From the NCBI GenBank assembly GCA_017547205.1, contig JAFYQH010000021.1:1-64000 (forward strand): a stretch of 64,000 nt of DNA, in the 5' to 3' direction. The notes under the pieces are model-generated. The model was not told where the DNA came from, did no database searches, and saw only the letters and a program-made list of their open reading frames with translations. Positions 8,226-17,892 of the stretch are shown here, piece after piece (positions within the stretch are counted from its first letter, which is position 1; each line of letters opens with the position of its first letter). Origin of the DNA: Bacteroidaceae bacterium. GTDB lineage: Bacteria; Bacteroidota; Bacteroidia; Bacteroidales; Bacteroidaceae. A program made the position numbers and the translations under genes.

Positions 8226-10001
8226 ATGAGCAAACATCCGAGAATCGGAATACGTCCGACCATTGACGGGCGCCAGGGCGGTGTCCGTGAGAGTCTTGAA
8301 GAAAAGACAATGAAATTGGCACAGGCTGTAGCCAACCTAATTTCGGCAAATGTAAAATATGCCGACGGCACTCCTGTAGAGTGTGTCATCGCCGACGGGA
8401 CAATAGGCCGCGTGGCCGAGAGTGCCGCATGTGCAGCAAAGTTCGAGCGCGAGAATGTCGGTGCAACAATTTCGGTTACATCATGCTGGTGCTATGGTTC
8501 GGAGACTATGGACATGCACCCGCACTGGCCAAAGGCCGTATGGGGATTCAACGGCACCGAACGCCCCGGTGCGGTATACCTCGCAGCGGTGCTCGCAGGC
8601 CATGCACAGAAGGGGCTTCCTGCATTCGGAATCTATGGCCATGACGTTCAGGACCTCGATGACAACACAATACCAGCCGATGTAGCTGAGAAGATACTGC
8701 GCTGGGCGCGCGCTGCAGTTGCCGTTGCACAGATGCGCGGTGAGAGCTACCTCTCGATAGGCAGCCAGTGCATGGGTATTGCAGGCAGTATCGTGGACCA
8801 GAATTTTTTCCAGGAGTACCTTGGCATGCGCAACGAGAGCGTTGACGAGACCGAGATTCTGCGCCGCATGGAAGAGGGCATCTATGACCACGAGGAGTAT
8901 GCGAAGGCTTTGGCCTGGACCGAGAAATACTGCAAGGTAAACGAGGGATGGGACAAAAACCGTCCCGAAAAGCAGAAGGACCGTGCCGGCAAGGATGCCG
9001 ACTGGGAGTTCGTCGTAAAAATGACACTCATAGTGCGCGACCTGATGCTCGGCAATCCGCGACTGCGCGAGATGGGCTTCAAGGAAGAGGCTATAGGCCA
9101 CAATGCCATAGCTGCCGGATTCCAGGGACAGCGCCAATGGACCGACTGGAAACCGAACGGAGACTTCACCGAGGCTCTGCTGTGCAGCACCTTCGACTGG
9201 AACGGCATTCGTGAAGCATACGTGCTTGCAACAGAGAACGATGCATGCAACGGCGTGGCCATGCTGTTCGGAAAGTTGCTTACAGGCTGCGGACAGATGT
9301 TCTCGGACGTACGTACATACTGGAGCCCCGAGGCCGTGAAGCGTGTGACGGGCAAGGAACTCACCGGGCTTGCTGCAGGCGGCATGATACACCTTATAAA
9401 CTCTGGTGCCACCACACTCGACGCAACAGGCGCAAGCACCAATGCTGCCGGCGAACCATGCATGAAGCCATGCTGGGAGATGACCGAAAAGGATGCAGAG
9501 GCATGCCTTGCAAACACAAACTGGATGCCTGCAGACCGCGACTATTTCCGTGGTGGTGGCTTCTCGAGCAACTTCCTTTCAAAGGGCGACATGCCTGTGA
9601 CAATGAGCCGTCTGAACCTTGTGAAGGGAGTAGGTCCTGTTCTTCAGATTGCAGAAGGCTGGACAGCCGATGTTGCTCCCGAAATACACGACGTGCTGAA
9701 CATGCGTACCGACCCCACATGGCCAACTACATGGTTTGTGCCACGCCTTGACGCTACAAAAGCACCGTTCAAGGATGTATATTCAGTAATGAACTGCTGG
9801 GGTGCCAACCATGGTGCCATAAGCTACGGCCACATAGGAGCCGACCTTATAACATTGGCATCAATGCTGCGCATTCCGGTATGCATGCACAATGTTCCCG
9901 AAGAGAACATATTCCGCCCGTCCGCATGGAACGCATTCGGAATGGACAAGGAAGGTGCCGACTACAGGGCATGTGCTACATATGGCCCTACATATAAATA
10001 A
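8226..10001 (+). CDS. fucI: L-fucose isomerase
   Basis: A 591-aa cytoplasmic enzyme converting L-fucose to L-fuculose, the same length as the E. coli enzyme. The N-terminus ([20 protein letters not shown]) and the [25 protein letters not shown] and [11 protein letters not shown] segments are characteristic. The metal-binding residues known from E. coli FucI fall at the same numbers here: Glu337 (in ATEND) and Asp361 (in MFSDVRTYW). His529 corresponds to E. coli His528. It is the first gene of a fucI-fucA-fucK operon; no fucose permease or fuc repressor is visible in the window. Start ATG 8226. Confidence 0.97.
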   Translation: MSKHPRIGIRPTIDGRQGGVRESLEEKTMKLAQAVANLISANVKYADGTPVECVIADGTIGRVAESAACAAKFERENVGATISVTSCWCYGSETMDMHPHWPKAVWGFNGTERPGAVYLAAVLAGHAQKGLPAFGIYGHDVQDLDDNTIPADVAEKILRWARAAVAVAQMRGESYLSIGSQCMGIAGSIVDQNFFQEYLGMRNESVDETEILRRMEEGIYDHEEYAKALAWTEKYCKVNEGWDKNRPEKQKDRAGKDADWEFVVKMTLIVRDLMLGNPRLREMGFKEEAIGHNAIAAGFQGQRQWTDWKPNGDFTEALLCSTFDWNGIREAYVLATENDACNGVAMLFGKLLTGCGQMFSDVRTYWSPEAVKRVTGKELTGLAAGGMIHLINSGATTLDATGASTNAAGEPCMKPCWEMTEKDAEACLANTNWMPADRDYFRGGGFSSNFLSKGDMPVTMSRLNLVKGVGPVLQIAEGWTADVAPEIHDVLNMRTDPTWPTTWFVPRLDATKAPFKDVYSVMNCWGANHGAISYGHIGADLITLASMLRIPVCMHNVPEENIFRPSAWNAFGMDKEGADYRACATYGPTYK

Positions 10002-10020
10002 ACTATAGGAAAGAACGTCA

Positions 10021-10050
10021 CACAGGCATGGAGCCCGCTCCATGCCTGTG
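10021..10050 (+). other. intra-operon hairpin between fucI and fucA
   Basis: Arms 10021-10033 and 10038-10050 pair over 13 bp around CCCG, 19 bp after the fucI stop and 15 bp before the chosen fucA start. There is no T-run, so it is more likely an RNA stability, processing or translation element that sets fucI versus fucA levels than a full terminator. Confidence 0.5.
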
Positions 10051-10065
10051 CCAAACAACAATGAA

Positions 10066-10725
10066 ATGATTACCGATTTGCATATAAAAGAATTCATAAG
10101 GCAGGCACATCGTGTAGGCGATGCAGGGTTGACTGTATGCAGTAGCGGAAACCTGTCATGGCGCATTGGCGAAGAAGCACTCGTCTCGGGTACAGGTTCA
10201 TGGGTACCCACAATACAGAAGGAGAAGGTGTCGCAATGCGTGGTAGCTACAGGCGAGGTGCTCAATGGAGTGAAACCATCAATGGAAAGCGGTTTCCATC
10301 TTGGAGTGCTACGTGCGCGCCCCGATGTGAATGTGGTACTACACTTCCAGTCGCCTTATGCGACGTCGGTATCCTGCATGAAGCAGAAACCCACGAACTT
10401 CAATGTAACGGCTGAGATACCATGCCATGTAGGGCGCGAAATTCCCGTAATCCCTTACCTGCGTCCCGGATCTCCCGAACTGGCCAAAGCCGTCGTAGAG
10501 GCTATGTTGGAGCACAATTCGGTATTGCTCACCAACCACGGACAGGTGGTATGCGGAAAGGACTTTGACCAGGCATTCGAGCGTGCAGTGTTCTTCGAGA
10601 TGGCATGCCGCATAATAGTACAGAGCGGGGGCGACTATTCAGTCCTTACACCTGAGGAGATAAACGACCTCGACATATATGTTCTTGGGAAAAAGACACC
10701 GCTACAAGAAACTGCACACAAATGA
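10066..10725 (+). CDS. fucA: L-fuculose-1-phosphate aldolase (class II aldolase/adducin family)
   Basis: A zinc-dependent cytoplasmic aldolase splitting L-fuculose-1-phosphate into DHAP and L-lactaldehyde. Start chosen at ATG 10066 (MITDLHIKEFIRQAHRVGDA): the earlier in-frame ATG at 10042 lies inside a hairpin and adds eight non-family residues. This gives 219 aa, normal for the family. Visible family segments are VCSSGNLSWR (phosphate binding), VVLHFQSPYATSVS (position of zinc His), and LLTNHGQVVCGKDFDQAFERA with a further His. The 3' end overlaps fucK by 4 bp (ATGA). Related rhamnulose or ribulose phosphate aldolases share these motifs; the adjacent fucI decides the call. Confidence 0.9.
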   Translation: MITDLHIKEFIRQAHRVGDAGLTVCSSGNLSWRIGEEALVSGTGSWVPTIQKEKVSQCVVATGEVLNGVKPSMESGFHLGVLRARPDVNVVLHFQSPYATSVSCMKQKPTNFNVTAEIPCHVGREIPVIPYLRPGSPELAKAVVEAMLEHNSVLLTNHGQVVCGKDFDQAFERAVFFEMACRIIVQSGGDYSVLTPEEINDLDIYVLGKKTPLQETAHK

Positions 10726-12143
10726 ACAATGTATATCTTGCCGCCGACTTCGGTGGCGGTAGCGGGCGCATAATTGCCGGATGGATTGAGAACGGGCACA
10801 TCGTGATGGAAGAAGTACACCGCTTCGGGAACCGTCAGGTGCGGTTGGGAGACCATATATACTGGGATTTCCCCGCATTGTTCGAGGAGATGAAAACCGG
10901 ACTTAAGGCTGCGGGCACCAAAGGCTACAAGGTAAAGAGCATAGGAGTTGACACGTGGGGTGTGGACTTCGGTCTCATTGACCGTGACGGACAACTGCTC
11001 GGCAACCCTGTATGCTACCGCGACGGGCGCACAGCAGGAATGCAGAAGGAGGTATTCAAGAAGATAGACCTTAAGGAGCATTACGGAACCACCGGCATAC
11101 AGGTGATGGACATAAACACGCTTTTCCAGCTCTACAGCATGAAAGGGAGCGCACAGCTCGAAGCTGCCGAGCACCTGCTGTTCATGCCCGACCTGTTCAG
11201 TTACTTCCTTACAGGGACAGCCAACAATGAATATTCCATAGCATCAACGTCAGAACTGCTTGACGCAGGCAAACGGGAATGGTCATGGGAGACGATAAAA
11301 GCCCTGGGGCTGCCCGAACGCATATTCGGCAAAATAATAATGCCCGGCAGCATACGTGGCACGCTACGCAGTGAGATTGCTGCAGAAACAGGGCTGCACG
11401 ACGTGAATGTTGTAGCCGTAGGCTCGCACGACACGGCATCGGCTGTAGCTGCAGTCCCCGCTATAGAGGCTGATGGTCATGTAGCATTCCTTAGTTCAGG
11501 AACATGGTCACTGTTGGGAGTGGAGTTGGAGAATCCGATACTCACAGAAGAGGCACGACTGGCAGAATTCACAAACGAAGGTGGTGTTGGCGGCAAGATA
11601 CGTTTCCTGCAGAATATCACCGGGTTATGGATTCTGCAACGGCTAATGGCCGAGTGGAAGGAACGTGGAGAAGAGGTCACCTACTCCGAGTTGATACCGG
11701 CTGCGGCACAAGCAAACATGGGTAGCATCATTCCCGTTGCCGATGCTGCGTTCATGAACCCGGAATCGATGGAAAAGGCTATATGCGACTATTGCGCCTC
11801 AACATCACAGCCTGTACCGGCAAACAAGGCCGAAACAGCACGCTGCGTATTCGTTTCACTGGCAGCGAAATACCGTGATGCCATAACCGGAGTGAACGAC
11901 CTGCTGCAAGAACCGCTGAAACGCCTACACATAATAGGAGGCGGCTCCCAGAATGACCTGCTCAACCAATTGACAGCAGATGCTCTCGGCATACCTGTAT
12001 GGGCCGGACCTGTAGAAGCGACAGCTATGGGCAATATACTTGTACAAGCCATGGCTTCGGGAGAGGTTGCAGACATTGCAGAACTGCGCGAGGTGGTACG
12101 CAGAAGTGTTACCCCGAGGATTTTTGAACCGCGCAACCAATAA
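10722..12143 (+). CDS. fucK: L-fuculokinase (FGGY family, rhamnulokinase-like subgroup)
   Basis: A 473-aa sugar kinase that phosphorylates L-fuculose before the aldolase step. FGGY features: the N-terminal ATPase motif LAADFGGGSGR, the substrate-side VDTWGVDFGLIDRDG, VGSHDTASAVAAVPA, and the C-terminal LHIIGGGSQNDLLNQLTAD adenine-binding segment. The sequence type is closer to rhamnulokinases than to E. coli FucK, as I recall for Bacteroides fuc operons, so substrate is inferred from position after fucI and fucA (ATGA overlap with fucA). An 18-bp hairpin terminator follows 32 bp downstream of the stop. Confidence 0.87.
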   Translation: MNNVYLAADFGGGSGRIIAGWIENGHIVMEEVHRFGNRQVRLGDHIYWDFPALFEEMKTGLKAAGTKGYKVKSIGVDTWGVDFGLIDRDGQLLGNPVCYRDGRTAGMQKEVFKKIDLKEHYGTTGIQVMDINTLFQLYSMKGSAQLEAAEHLLFMPDLFSYFLTGTANNEYSIASTSELLDAGKREWSWETIKALGLPERIFGKIIMPGSIRGTLRSEIAAETGLHDVNVVAVGSHDTASAVAAVPAIEADGHVAFLSSGTWSLLGVELENPILTEEARLAEFTNEGGVGGKIRFLQNITGLWILQRLMAEWKERGEEVTYSELIPAAAQANMGSIIPVADAAFMNPESMEKAICDYCASTSQPVPANKAETARCVFVSLAAKYRDAITGVNDLLQEPLKRLHIIGGGSQNDLLNQLTADALGIPVWAGPVEATAMGNILVQAMASGEVADIAELREVVRRSVTPRIFEPRNQ

Positions 12144-12175
12144 CGTCACAGGAGTGCACTCAGGAAAGGATACCA

Positions 12176-12219
12176 ATAAAAGCGGCAAGCTACTGTCATA
12201 CGTGGCTTGCCGCTTTTAT
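12176..12219 (+). terminator. rho-independent-type terminator after fucK
   Basis: Outer arms 12176-12190 and 12205-12219 pair over 15 bp (AAGCGGCAAGC with GCTTGCCGCTT), extended inward by three more pairs, with a T-rich 3' side. It sits 32 bp after the fucK stop and closes the fuc operon. Confidence 0.75.
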
Positions 12220-12491
12220 ATTCCTGAAGTTCCAAAACTAAGAAAATGCCAGGAAATAAACAGCATTGAAGAATTTACAGACATGAATGTTATTGAAATA
12301 TTAGAACAATCTTAAAAATATCAATTTGTTAAAATTATTACATATCTGCGTATCAAACAATCTACATCGCACAAAATACGAGTACGGAATATCGGCTTGA
12401 AACAGGAATAACAAATGTGTCAATTTTATCAAAAACAGCATTTATTCTCCTAATCCTCAACACATTGTAGAAATATAATAACATTAAAAGG
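12220..12491. other. AT-rich spacer between the fuc terminator and the HTH gene promoter
   Basis: I see no gene here. Short open frames exist on both strands but lack start contexts or family features. Base composition is clearly more AT-rich than the flanking fuc genes. Confidence 0.5.
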
Positions 12492-12522
12492 TTTGAGAAG
12501 AAAGTTCTATTGCCTATTTTTG
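12492..12522 (+). promoter_or_regulatory. Bacteroidetes-type promoter for the HTH gene
   Basis: A -33 box TTTG (12492-12495), a 19-nt spacer and a -7 box TATTTTTG (12515-12522) match the Bacteroides consensus TTTG-N19..21-TAnnTTTG exactly. Transcription would start about 50 bp before the HTH gene. Confidence 0.75.
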
Positions 12523-12580
12523 TGCAAATAATAGAAATTTTTCGCAATTTTTAAATAAATTTTCCAATCCATTCACGGTC

Positions 12581-12799
12581 ATGATTCATATCGGAAGCAT
12601 TATCAAGAAGAGGTTTGACGAACAGGGTGAAAGTGTCTCCTGGTTCGCAAAACAACTATGCTGCGACAGAACCAACGTGTACAGCATATTCAAGAGGGAG
12701 AGCATTGACACTGCATTGCTTGTAAAAATTTCCACCATACTGAAACACGATTTCTTCAAATACTACAGCAATGACATCGCAGTCGATGGAAACAATTAG
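12581..12799 (+). CDS. small XRE-like helix-turn-helix protein
   Basis: A 72-aa protein almost wholly made of one DNA-binding domain: IGSIIKKRFDEQGES, then FAKQLCCDRTNVYSIFKRES as the helix-turn-helix, then LVKISTILKHDFFKYYSND. This is the Cro/CI (XRE) pattern without a sensory or dimerisation domain. It forms a single-gene unit with a consensus promoter about 60 bp upstream and a strong terminator downstream, and it is oriented away from the fuc operon. Target genes are unknown. It is not accompanied by phage or toxin-antitoxin genes. Confidence 0.75.
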   Translation: MIHIGSIIKKRFDEQGESVSWFAKQLCCDRTNVYSIFKRESIDTALLVKISTILKHDFFKYYSNDIAVDGNN

Positions 12800-12846
12800 G
12801 AGAATGAGGCCGGCATACGATATATTCGGAATCGTAAGCATGCCTT

Positions 12847-12884
12847 GAGGAAAACGGATATCTCTGCCCGTTTTCCTCTTTTTT
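12847..12884 (+). terminator. intrinsic terminator after the HTH gene
   Basis: An 11-bp stem (12847-12857 with 12868-12878, GAGGAAAACGG/CCGTTTTCCTC) with a 10-nt loop is followed by TTTTTTAT. This is a textbook terminator on the plus strand. Confidence 0.85.
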
Positions 12885-12932
12885 ATGGAATATAGCATTA
12901 TATATACCGGAACAGGAAGAGTGGCTCGTGAA

Positions 12933-14465
12933 TCAACCTATACGCTCCTCATTATAGCTCATGTCGGTATTTACATCCCACAAGGATGACTTATGGCATA
13001 CGCCATGCAAAGCATCAACAGCCCTCATTGCGCTCAGCATTGAATGGTCCATATTATTGTAACGGTGCTGTCCGTTACGCCCTATGCAATAAAGATTGCT
13101 TATACCATCCACAAACCCCTGCACGGCATCGATACCTGCATAACTGCCATGATAGGCCGGATAGGCCTTTCTCATACGTATGACATTGCTCCAAAGTAAA
13201 GAATCGCTTCCGGCAAAGCCGATACGCAGCAGTTCGTCAAAGGCTAGGGCAGACAAGGCACTATCACTCATATTCCACAAATCATCGCCTTCGTTGCAGA
13301 AATACTCCATACCAATAAAGACCGTATTGCTGTCTGCAACCATGTATGGCGACCAATTATTGAAGAACTGCAGACGGCCGACCTTGAAGTCGCGTTCCTG
13401 TATATACACCCACGTATCCGGGATATGCGCCGTAAGCCCCTTGAGCAGCAGACCGACAGTTACGAAGTCGCGATAGGGCAGATTCCTTGCTACATCAAGA
13501 ACAGCAGACGGAACTTCCATGCCACTAATCGAGGTCAACAAGCCACTCAATGGCATTGAGGAGAACAGATAATCGCAACAAACCACACGTTCCACACCTT
13601 CGGGGCCTTCGCAAATCACCGAGACCACCTTGCCGTCTGTCATATTTATTTTGGTCACCTTATAACCAAGAAGCATTTCTGCACCACAATTCACCACATC
13701 ATCAGCAACATGCTCCCACAACTGACCCGGCCCCAATTTGGGATAGAGAAAGCTTTCTATAAGGGATGTCTCCACGCCTTCCTGTAGCAAGCTGCAGTCA
13801 CGAGGCTTGAAAGCATTGCACAGCAAAGAATACAACGAGATTCCCTTTATGCGCTGGCTCCCCCACCCCGCAGATAGCTCCGACGGATGCTTGCCCCAAA
13901 CCTTGGCCGTATACTCCTCGAAGAACAGGCGATAGAGCGGCCTGCCGAAACGGTTTATATAGAAATCCTCAAGAGTAGCCTCCTCTCTCCGGCACACGCG
14001 GGCGACCAAATAGCCGCAAACCACCTTAAATGTCCTGTACAGACCGAGGTTACGAAATGTGGAGAGCGAAACTTTTATTGGATAATCAAAAAAACGGCGC
14101 AGGAAAAAGATTCTGGAAAGACGCCTACGGCGTAGCATCACATTGTCCAACAGCTCAGGATCACAGCCACTCACGGGAGAATCAGAGCCCAAAGAAGCCT
14201 CATCCTTGGCAGGAGCCGACTGCAATGGCAATACATTGAGCCACCAGCGTATCACATCCCGATTCTTGGAAAAAAAACGGTGCCCGCCGATGTCCATACG
14301 GTTACCGTTTACATTGACGGTCCTTGAAAGACCGCCAACTACGGTATCGGCTTCGATGATGACGGGATGCACACCTCCTCGCTTGAGAAGCTCATGAGCC
14401 GCCGTGAGCCCTGCCGGACCTGCACCGACAACAACAGCAACCCTATCCATACTGCCAATAGCCAT
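12933..14465 (-). CDS. FAD-dependent NAD(P)-binding oxidoreductase (amine-oxidase / UDP-galactopyranose-mutase-like)
   Basis: A 510-aa flavoprotein. The N-terminal dinucleotide-binding motif [20 protein letters not shown] is followed by an acidic strand end (VIIEAD) and VGGLSRTV, then [12 protein letters not shown], a signature of the amine oxidase / UDP-galactopyranose mutase group. The C-terminal [18 protein letters not shown] segment is the expected second FAD-contact region. Substrate is not deducible; polysaccharide- or carotenoid-related flavoenzymes share this layout. The start could also be the inner ATG five codons later (MDRVAVVVG). It is the last gene of a three-gene minus-strand run after the amidase-like gene (22-bp gap). 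Confidence 0.8.
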   Translation of the reverse strand: MAIGSMDRVAVVVGAGPAGLTAAHELLKRGGVHPVIIEADTVVGGLSRTVNVNGNRMDIGGHRFFSKNRDVIRWWLNVLPLQSAPAKDEASLGSDSPVSGCDPELLDNVMLRRRRLSRIFFLRRFFDYPIKVSLSTFRNLGLYRTFKVVCGYLVARVCRREEATLEDFYINRFGRPLYRLFFEEYTAKVWGKHPSELSAGWGSQRIKGISLYSLLCNAFKPRDCSLLQEGVETSLIESFLYPKLGPGQLWEHVADDVVNCGAEMLLGYKVTKINMTDGKVVSVICEGPEGVERVVCCDYLFSSMPLSGLLTSISGMEVPSAVLDVARNLPYRDFVTVGLLLKGLTAHIPDTWVYIQERDFKVGRLQFFNNWSPYMVADSNTVFIGMEYFCNEGDDLWNMSDSALSALAFDELLRIGFAGSDSLLWSNVIRMRKAYPAYHGSYAGIDAVQGFVDGISNLYCIGRNGQHRYNNMDHSMLSAMRAVDALHGVCHKSSLWDVNTDMSYNEERIG

Positions 14466-14487
14466 AAGCCGTTCACTTAAAGAGTAT

Positions 14488-17427
14488 TTATCTCATAAGG
14501 AAACGCATTACCGCGCCCATAAGTTTATTGCGTACCGTCTCATCCTCAACAGTCTCGAACGGGAAACTCGTGGATATAACTTTGTAATTGCCGGCATATG
14601 CAACACCGGCACTCTCCCTGTTACCACTGAAGACGAACGACACAAAGGCATCGTCAAGAGGTACAAGAATGTCGGGACGCGCCACTGCATAGCACACTTC
14701 ATTGACCTGACGTCGGAATACAATTTCCAGTCCTGAGCCTGATATATTGTTCTCATTGATATCGCGGACCGTACCACCATAGTCAAAGCGCAGCACATCA
14801 CGTATGAAAGCCCGGTCCTTGGCATTCTTCACCATATCGCTGGCTATGAACGCACCACTGACAAAGAGGTTTCCTCCTGCCGCACAATAGTCTTTAATCC
14901 TCGACTGTAACTGTTCGGGAAAACTCTTGTAAGGTCTGTTGTATCCGTTAAGGAAAGAACCTGAAGCACCCTGTTTCTCGGCCCCGACAATCAAGTCGAC
15001 AACCTTATAACCGACAAGATCCACATCGCCCGACATCACGGCATCGCTGCTACATGAAACGAAACTGATTCCGTTCGATGCAAGAGCCTTGCCATGCACC
15101 GAAGGGTAATTGAATGTATTTCCGGCGATGAGCATTCCCTCATAGTTATTCCCGCTAAGGCCCATGCCATTCTCATAACCGATGTTCGCCCTTGAGAAGT
15201 CAAGCTGGGGACCGCAATACCCGGGAGTTCTCATATAGGGTACACCGGGATCGCTCTCCATATCAAAACCGGCCATTGATGGAGTGTTTACAGTCTCCGG
15301 CCCGCTCAAGCGATGGAAAGCGTTGACAACCAGCGCAATTCCTTTGCTCTCAGCAGCGAGGTAGAGGGAAAGTTCCTCGGACGGCAGGCTCAAACCGCCA
15401 TCATTCAGTGCCGCAACCTTGAAGCTGTAAAGCATGTCCTTCTTCACCCTGAACGTACAGCCGGGAGCATCCACAACGGTCCCGTTATCGTACCCGCCGT
15501 CCCCCATCCGGGAATAGACCACATATTTTACAGGAGTTGCAGTCGGTTCCGTAGGATCATTCACAGGTCTCCAGCTTAGCGCAACCTCATCATCCCCGAC
15601 AAGAGACAAGCTGAAATGGCTTACCGGCAACGGTTGGACAACATAACTGCGGTCGTGCACATAGCATAGATGCTTCAGCAACGACTTGTACACTGAACGG
15701 GCCATTGTGAACTTGAAGTCCGGGTCGTGACCATACACCATATCCATGAAGTTCTGGTGCGACAGCGATTCGAATATCATGGACGGCACTACCGGCCAGC
15801 GTGACTCGCTGTATTTGCGGTCCAGTATTCCGCGTACAGGCCAACTGAATCCGTAGCGGGTTGAAAGGTCATTCTGCAAATTGTTGAGAAGGGTTGATAC
15901 AAGGTCGCGTGACATATAACGTGAACATCCTGCTGCAAGCGTATCTCCTTCATGTTCAGTTGTGACAATACCTAACGAACCGACAATCTCGTCATCGGCA
16001 GAGTAGCCGGCATCAGAATGGAAACCGAAAGATAGCTCAAGAGGTACATTCAGTCCATGGGGCTCCGGGTTATACACCGACCCGGCTGAAAGATGGTTCA
16101 CCGCACGGGAACGGCAATTGATATCGTCCCTGTAATCATCGACACCCTCATACGCCGAATACACTTCATACGGGAAGCCGCCTGTCTGCAGGTTATATCG
16201 TGCTCCCTCGAGGAACCTTGGCATTCCGCTCACGCAAGGGACGGAATCACCCCTGGCGACCTCACCCATGCCACCGCCGAAACGTACGGCATCGGCACTG
16301 ACAACACCCTTGCTCTTGCTTCCGTTGTCAAGAACAACACACTGCTTGTCGACAGCTCCCTCTTCGAAATGGAACGTACCGAGATAGACCCATGTACCGC
16401 CACCCATCTTTTGGTTCACCTTGAATTTGGTCGCCCCCCCACTATGCATTACCGTATAACTCGCATCAGCAACAGAGTTCTTGAAACTGTGGTACGCCAC
16501 ATACACCGCGTAATTGCCGCTTTTAGGGATATGTGGATACCATACAGCCGATGCAGAAGGCTGCTTTGTATCCTGCACCGTCTTCACCGACCTTGAGGTA
16601 CCCATAAGGAACGGATTGTCCTTGTCGACATATATGCTATCCTTCGAAGCGTATCCGTTTTCGCACAATGCCCACTCAATGCCTTTTGACGCCTTCTCGG
16701 AATAACGGGAACCAAAGCAGTTCTTGTCGTTGTCCACGATAACGCACTCGCGCTGCCAGTCCCTCTCACGCGGAGTATATACTATAGCACCCGCATTTTC
16801 CAGCATCGGAATGAGAAGAGGTATCACAAACGACTGTGTGAACAGGTCTTCGGTAGTACAGTAGAGAGGCGGACGCTGCCATTTCCAGATAGACTTCTCG
16901 GCATTGTAATAAAGCCCATGACTTTGCCACAGGGCCAGATGGCGGTTCTGGAGACCTTTCGTAACAGCATAGGGACGAGATGCGTTCAGCACCCATGGCT
17001 GTCCTTTGTAATCGAGTTTGCCCCACAATCTTTCATTGTCAACATCATCCTTTTCCCTGTAGACATTAGGGACACGCTCGTCAATACTGCGCCCTGCATA
17101 AACGACCTTTATTCCATAGTCGCGCAGTTTGCGCGGCAGGAGTTTCCGCAAGTCGTTATATATTGTGTCGACTACACCTTGGGTGAATGCCTGACCTGCA
17201 AAAGCTTCATTGGAATAGATGATAACCTCCTTCGCACTGTTGTTGACCACAATATTGTTACGGCGCCTGTCAAGGGCCGAGAACTTCATTTTCGTACGCG
17301 GAGAATTGTACTTCTTGAAATATTCCGATATGGAACGTGAAACGGCCCTATCGACATCCTGCGCCGATAGAACCGCAACACACATGAAACAGGCAGCAAT
17401 AGCCACCAGACGTCCTGCAAGATTCAT
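14488..17427 (-). CDS. secreted amidase_3-like protein with inserted golvesin-like domain and fibronectin-type module
   Basis: A 979-aa exported protein with a signal peptide ending VLSAQ. Motifs fit an N-acetylmuramoyl-L-alanine amidase (Amidase_3) fold split in two. The first part (about residues 65-230) has His170 in WQSHGLYYN, Glu193 in TTEDLF and [12 protein letters not shown]. The second part (about 425-600) has His470 in SFGFHSDAG and Glu553 in [11 protein letters not shown]. Between them, residues about 270-390 read as a golvesin C-terminal-like beta domain ([33 protein letters not shown]). A fibronectin-III-like module follows at about 600-700. The last 280 residues are uncharacterised, with a segment like glutamine-amidotransferase flavodoxin folds ([20 protein letters not shown]). 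Relatives are often labelled xanthan lyase by transfer annotation. Zinc ligands are inferred by motif only. Confidence 0.75.
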   Translation of the reverse strand: MNLAGRLVAIAACFMCVAVLSAQDVDRAVSRSISEYFKKYNSPRTKMKFSALDRRRNNIVVNNSAKEVIIYSNEAFAGQAFTQGVVDTIYNDLRKLLPRKLRDYGIKVVYAGRSIDERVPNVYREKDDVDNERLWGKLDYKGQPWVLNASRPYAVTKGLQNRHLALWQSHGLYYNAEKSIWKWQRPPLYCTTEDLFTQSFVIPLLIPMLENAGAIVYTPRERDWQRECVIVDNDKNCFGSRYSEKASKGIEWALCENGYASKDSIYVDKDNPFLMGTSRSVKTVQDTKQPSASAVWYPHIPKSGNYAVYVAYHSFKNSVADASYTVMHSGGATKFKVNQKMGGGTWVYLGTFHFEEGAVDKQCVVLDNGSKSKGVVSADAVRFGGGMGEVARGDSVPCVSGMPRFLEGARYNLQTGGFPYEVYSAYEGVDDYRDDINCRSRAVNHLSAGSVYNPEPHGLNVPLELSFGFHSDAGYSADDEIVGSLGIVTTEHEGDTLAAGCSRYMSRDLVSTLLNNLQNDLSTRYGFSWPVRGILDRKYSESRWPVVPSMIFESLSHQNFMDMVYGHDPDFKFTMARSVYKSLLKHLCYVHDRSYVVQPLPVSHFSLSLVGDDEVALSWRPVNDPTEPTATPVKYVVYSRMGDGGYDNGTVVDAPGCTFRVKKDMLYSFKVAALNDGGLSLPSEELSLYLAAESKGIALVVNAFHRLSGPETVNTPSMAGFDMESDPGVPYMRTPGYCGPQLDFSRANIGYENGMGLSGNNYEGMLIAGNTFNYPSVHGKALASNGISFVSCSSDAVMSGDVDLVGYKVVDLIVGAEKQGASGSFLNGYNRPYKSFPEQLQSRIKDYCAAGGNLFVSGAFIASDMVKNAKDRAFIRDVLRFDYGGTVRDINENNISGSGLEIVFRRQVNEVCYAVARPDILVPLDDAFVSFVFSGNRESAGVAYAGNYKVISTSFPFETVEDETVRNKLMGAVMRFLMR

Positions 17428-17706
17428 TTACTCTGCCGTGGCCAATTTGTTCATTTTCTCAAGCAATGCCTTTGCATCAGCATTGAATGAATCACACAAT
17501 GTATTGAAATATTTCTTTGCCGGCATACCTGGCTCGACATGGTTCACACGTGCGATATACTCCTTGTTCAGCATAAAAATCCCGTTGAACAGATCAACCC
17601 ATTCCCCTGCATTGCCTTCGGCACCATATGAGAGGAGGAATGCCTCCGTCGCCAACTCGTCTGCCACAAATGTTATCACTTTCTTGAGATTCTTTCTACT
17701 TGCCAT
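17428..17706 (-). CDS. small conserved Bacteroidales-type protein of unknown function
   Basis: A 92-aa soluble, helical protein (FVADELATEAFLLSYG, EWVDLFNGIFMLNKEYIARV) with no signal peptide and no known motif. Its stop codon directly abuts the ATG of the amidase-like gene (0-bp gap), so the two are translated from one message. A Bacteroidetes-type promoter lies just upstream. No function can be deduced. Confidence 0.75.
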   Translation of the reverse strand: MASRKNLKKVITFVADELATEAFLLSYGAEGNAGEWVDLFNGIFMLNKEYIARVNHVEPGMPAKKYFNTLCDSFNADAKALLEKMNKLATAE

Positions 17707-17729
17707 AATTCTACATTTTAATATTTCCG

Positions 17730-17760
17730 TAAAGATAATAAAATTCCTTTAAAGAAACAA
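17730..17760 (-). promoter_or_regulatory. probable promoter for the 92-aa/amidase/oxidoreductase run
   Basis: On the minus strand a TTG (17758-17760), a 20-nt spacer and TATCTTTA (17730-17737) resemble the -33 and -7 boxes. The last base of the -7 box differs from consensus. Confidence 0.55.
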
Positions 17761-17892
17761 CCCTCTGCCGCAAAAACGGCATATTTGCGCACATTATGAA
17801 TAAAAAAGGCGAAAGCATTTTCTATTCTCATAAAAAAAAGCGAAATTTGCCATTATTTATAAGAACACGTATTTTATTTATTTTTGAAAAAC

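Noticed and set aside
8481..9392. 303-codon open frame on the minus strand inside fucI
   Set aside because: It is antisense to a clearly conserved enzyme, has no recognisable motif, and its openness follows from the codon bias of fucI.
12176..12219. insertion-sequence terminal repeat
   Set aside because: It is a simple terminator hairpin after fucK, with no transposase or target duplication.
17884..17892. TTG start three codons upstream for the PPi-phosphofructokinase
   Set aside because: The ATG at 17893 fits the family start and needs no rare initiation codon.
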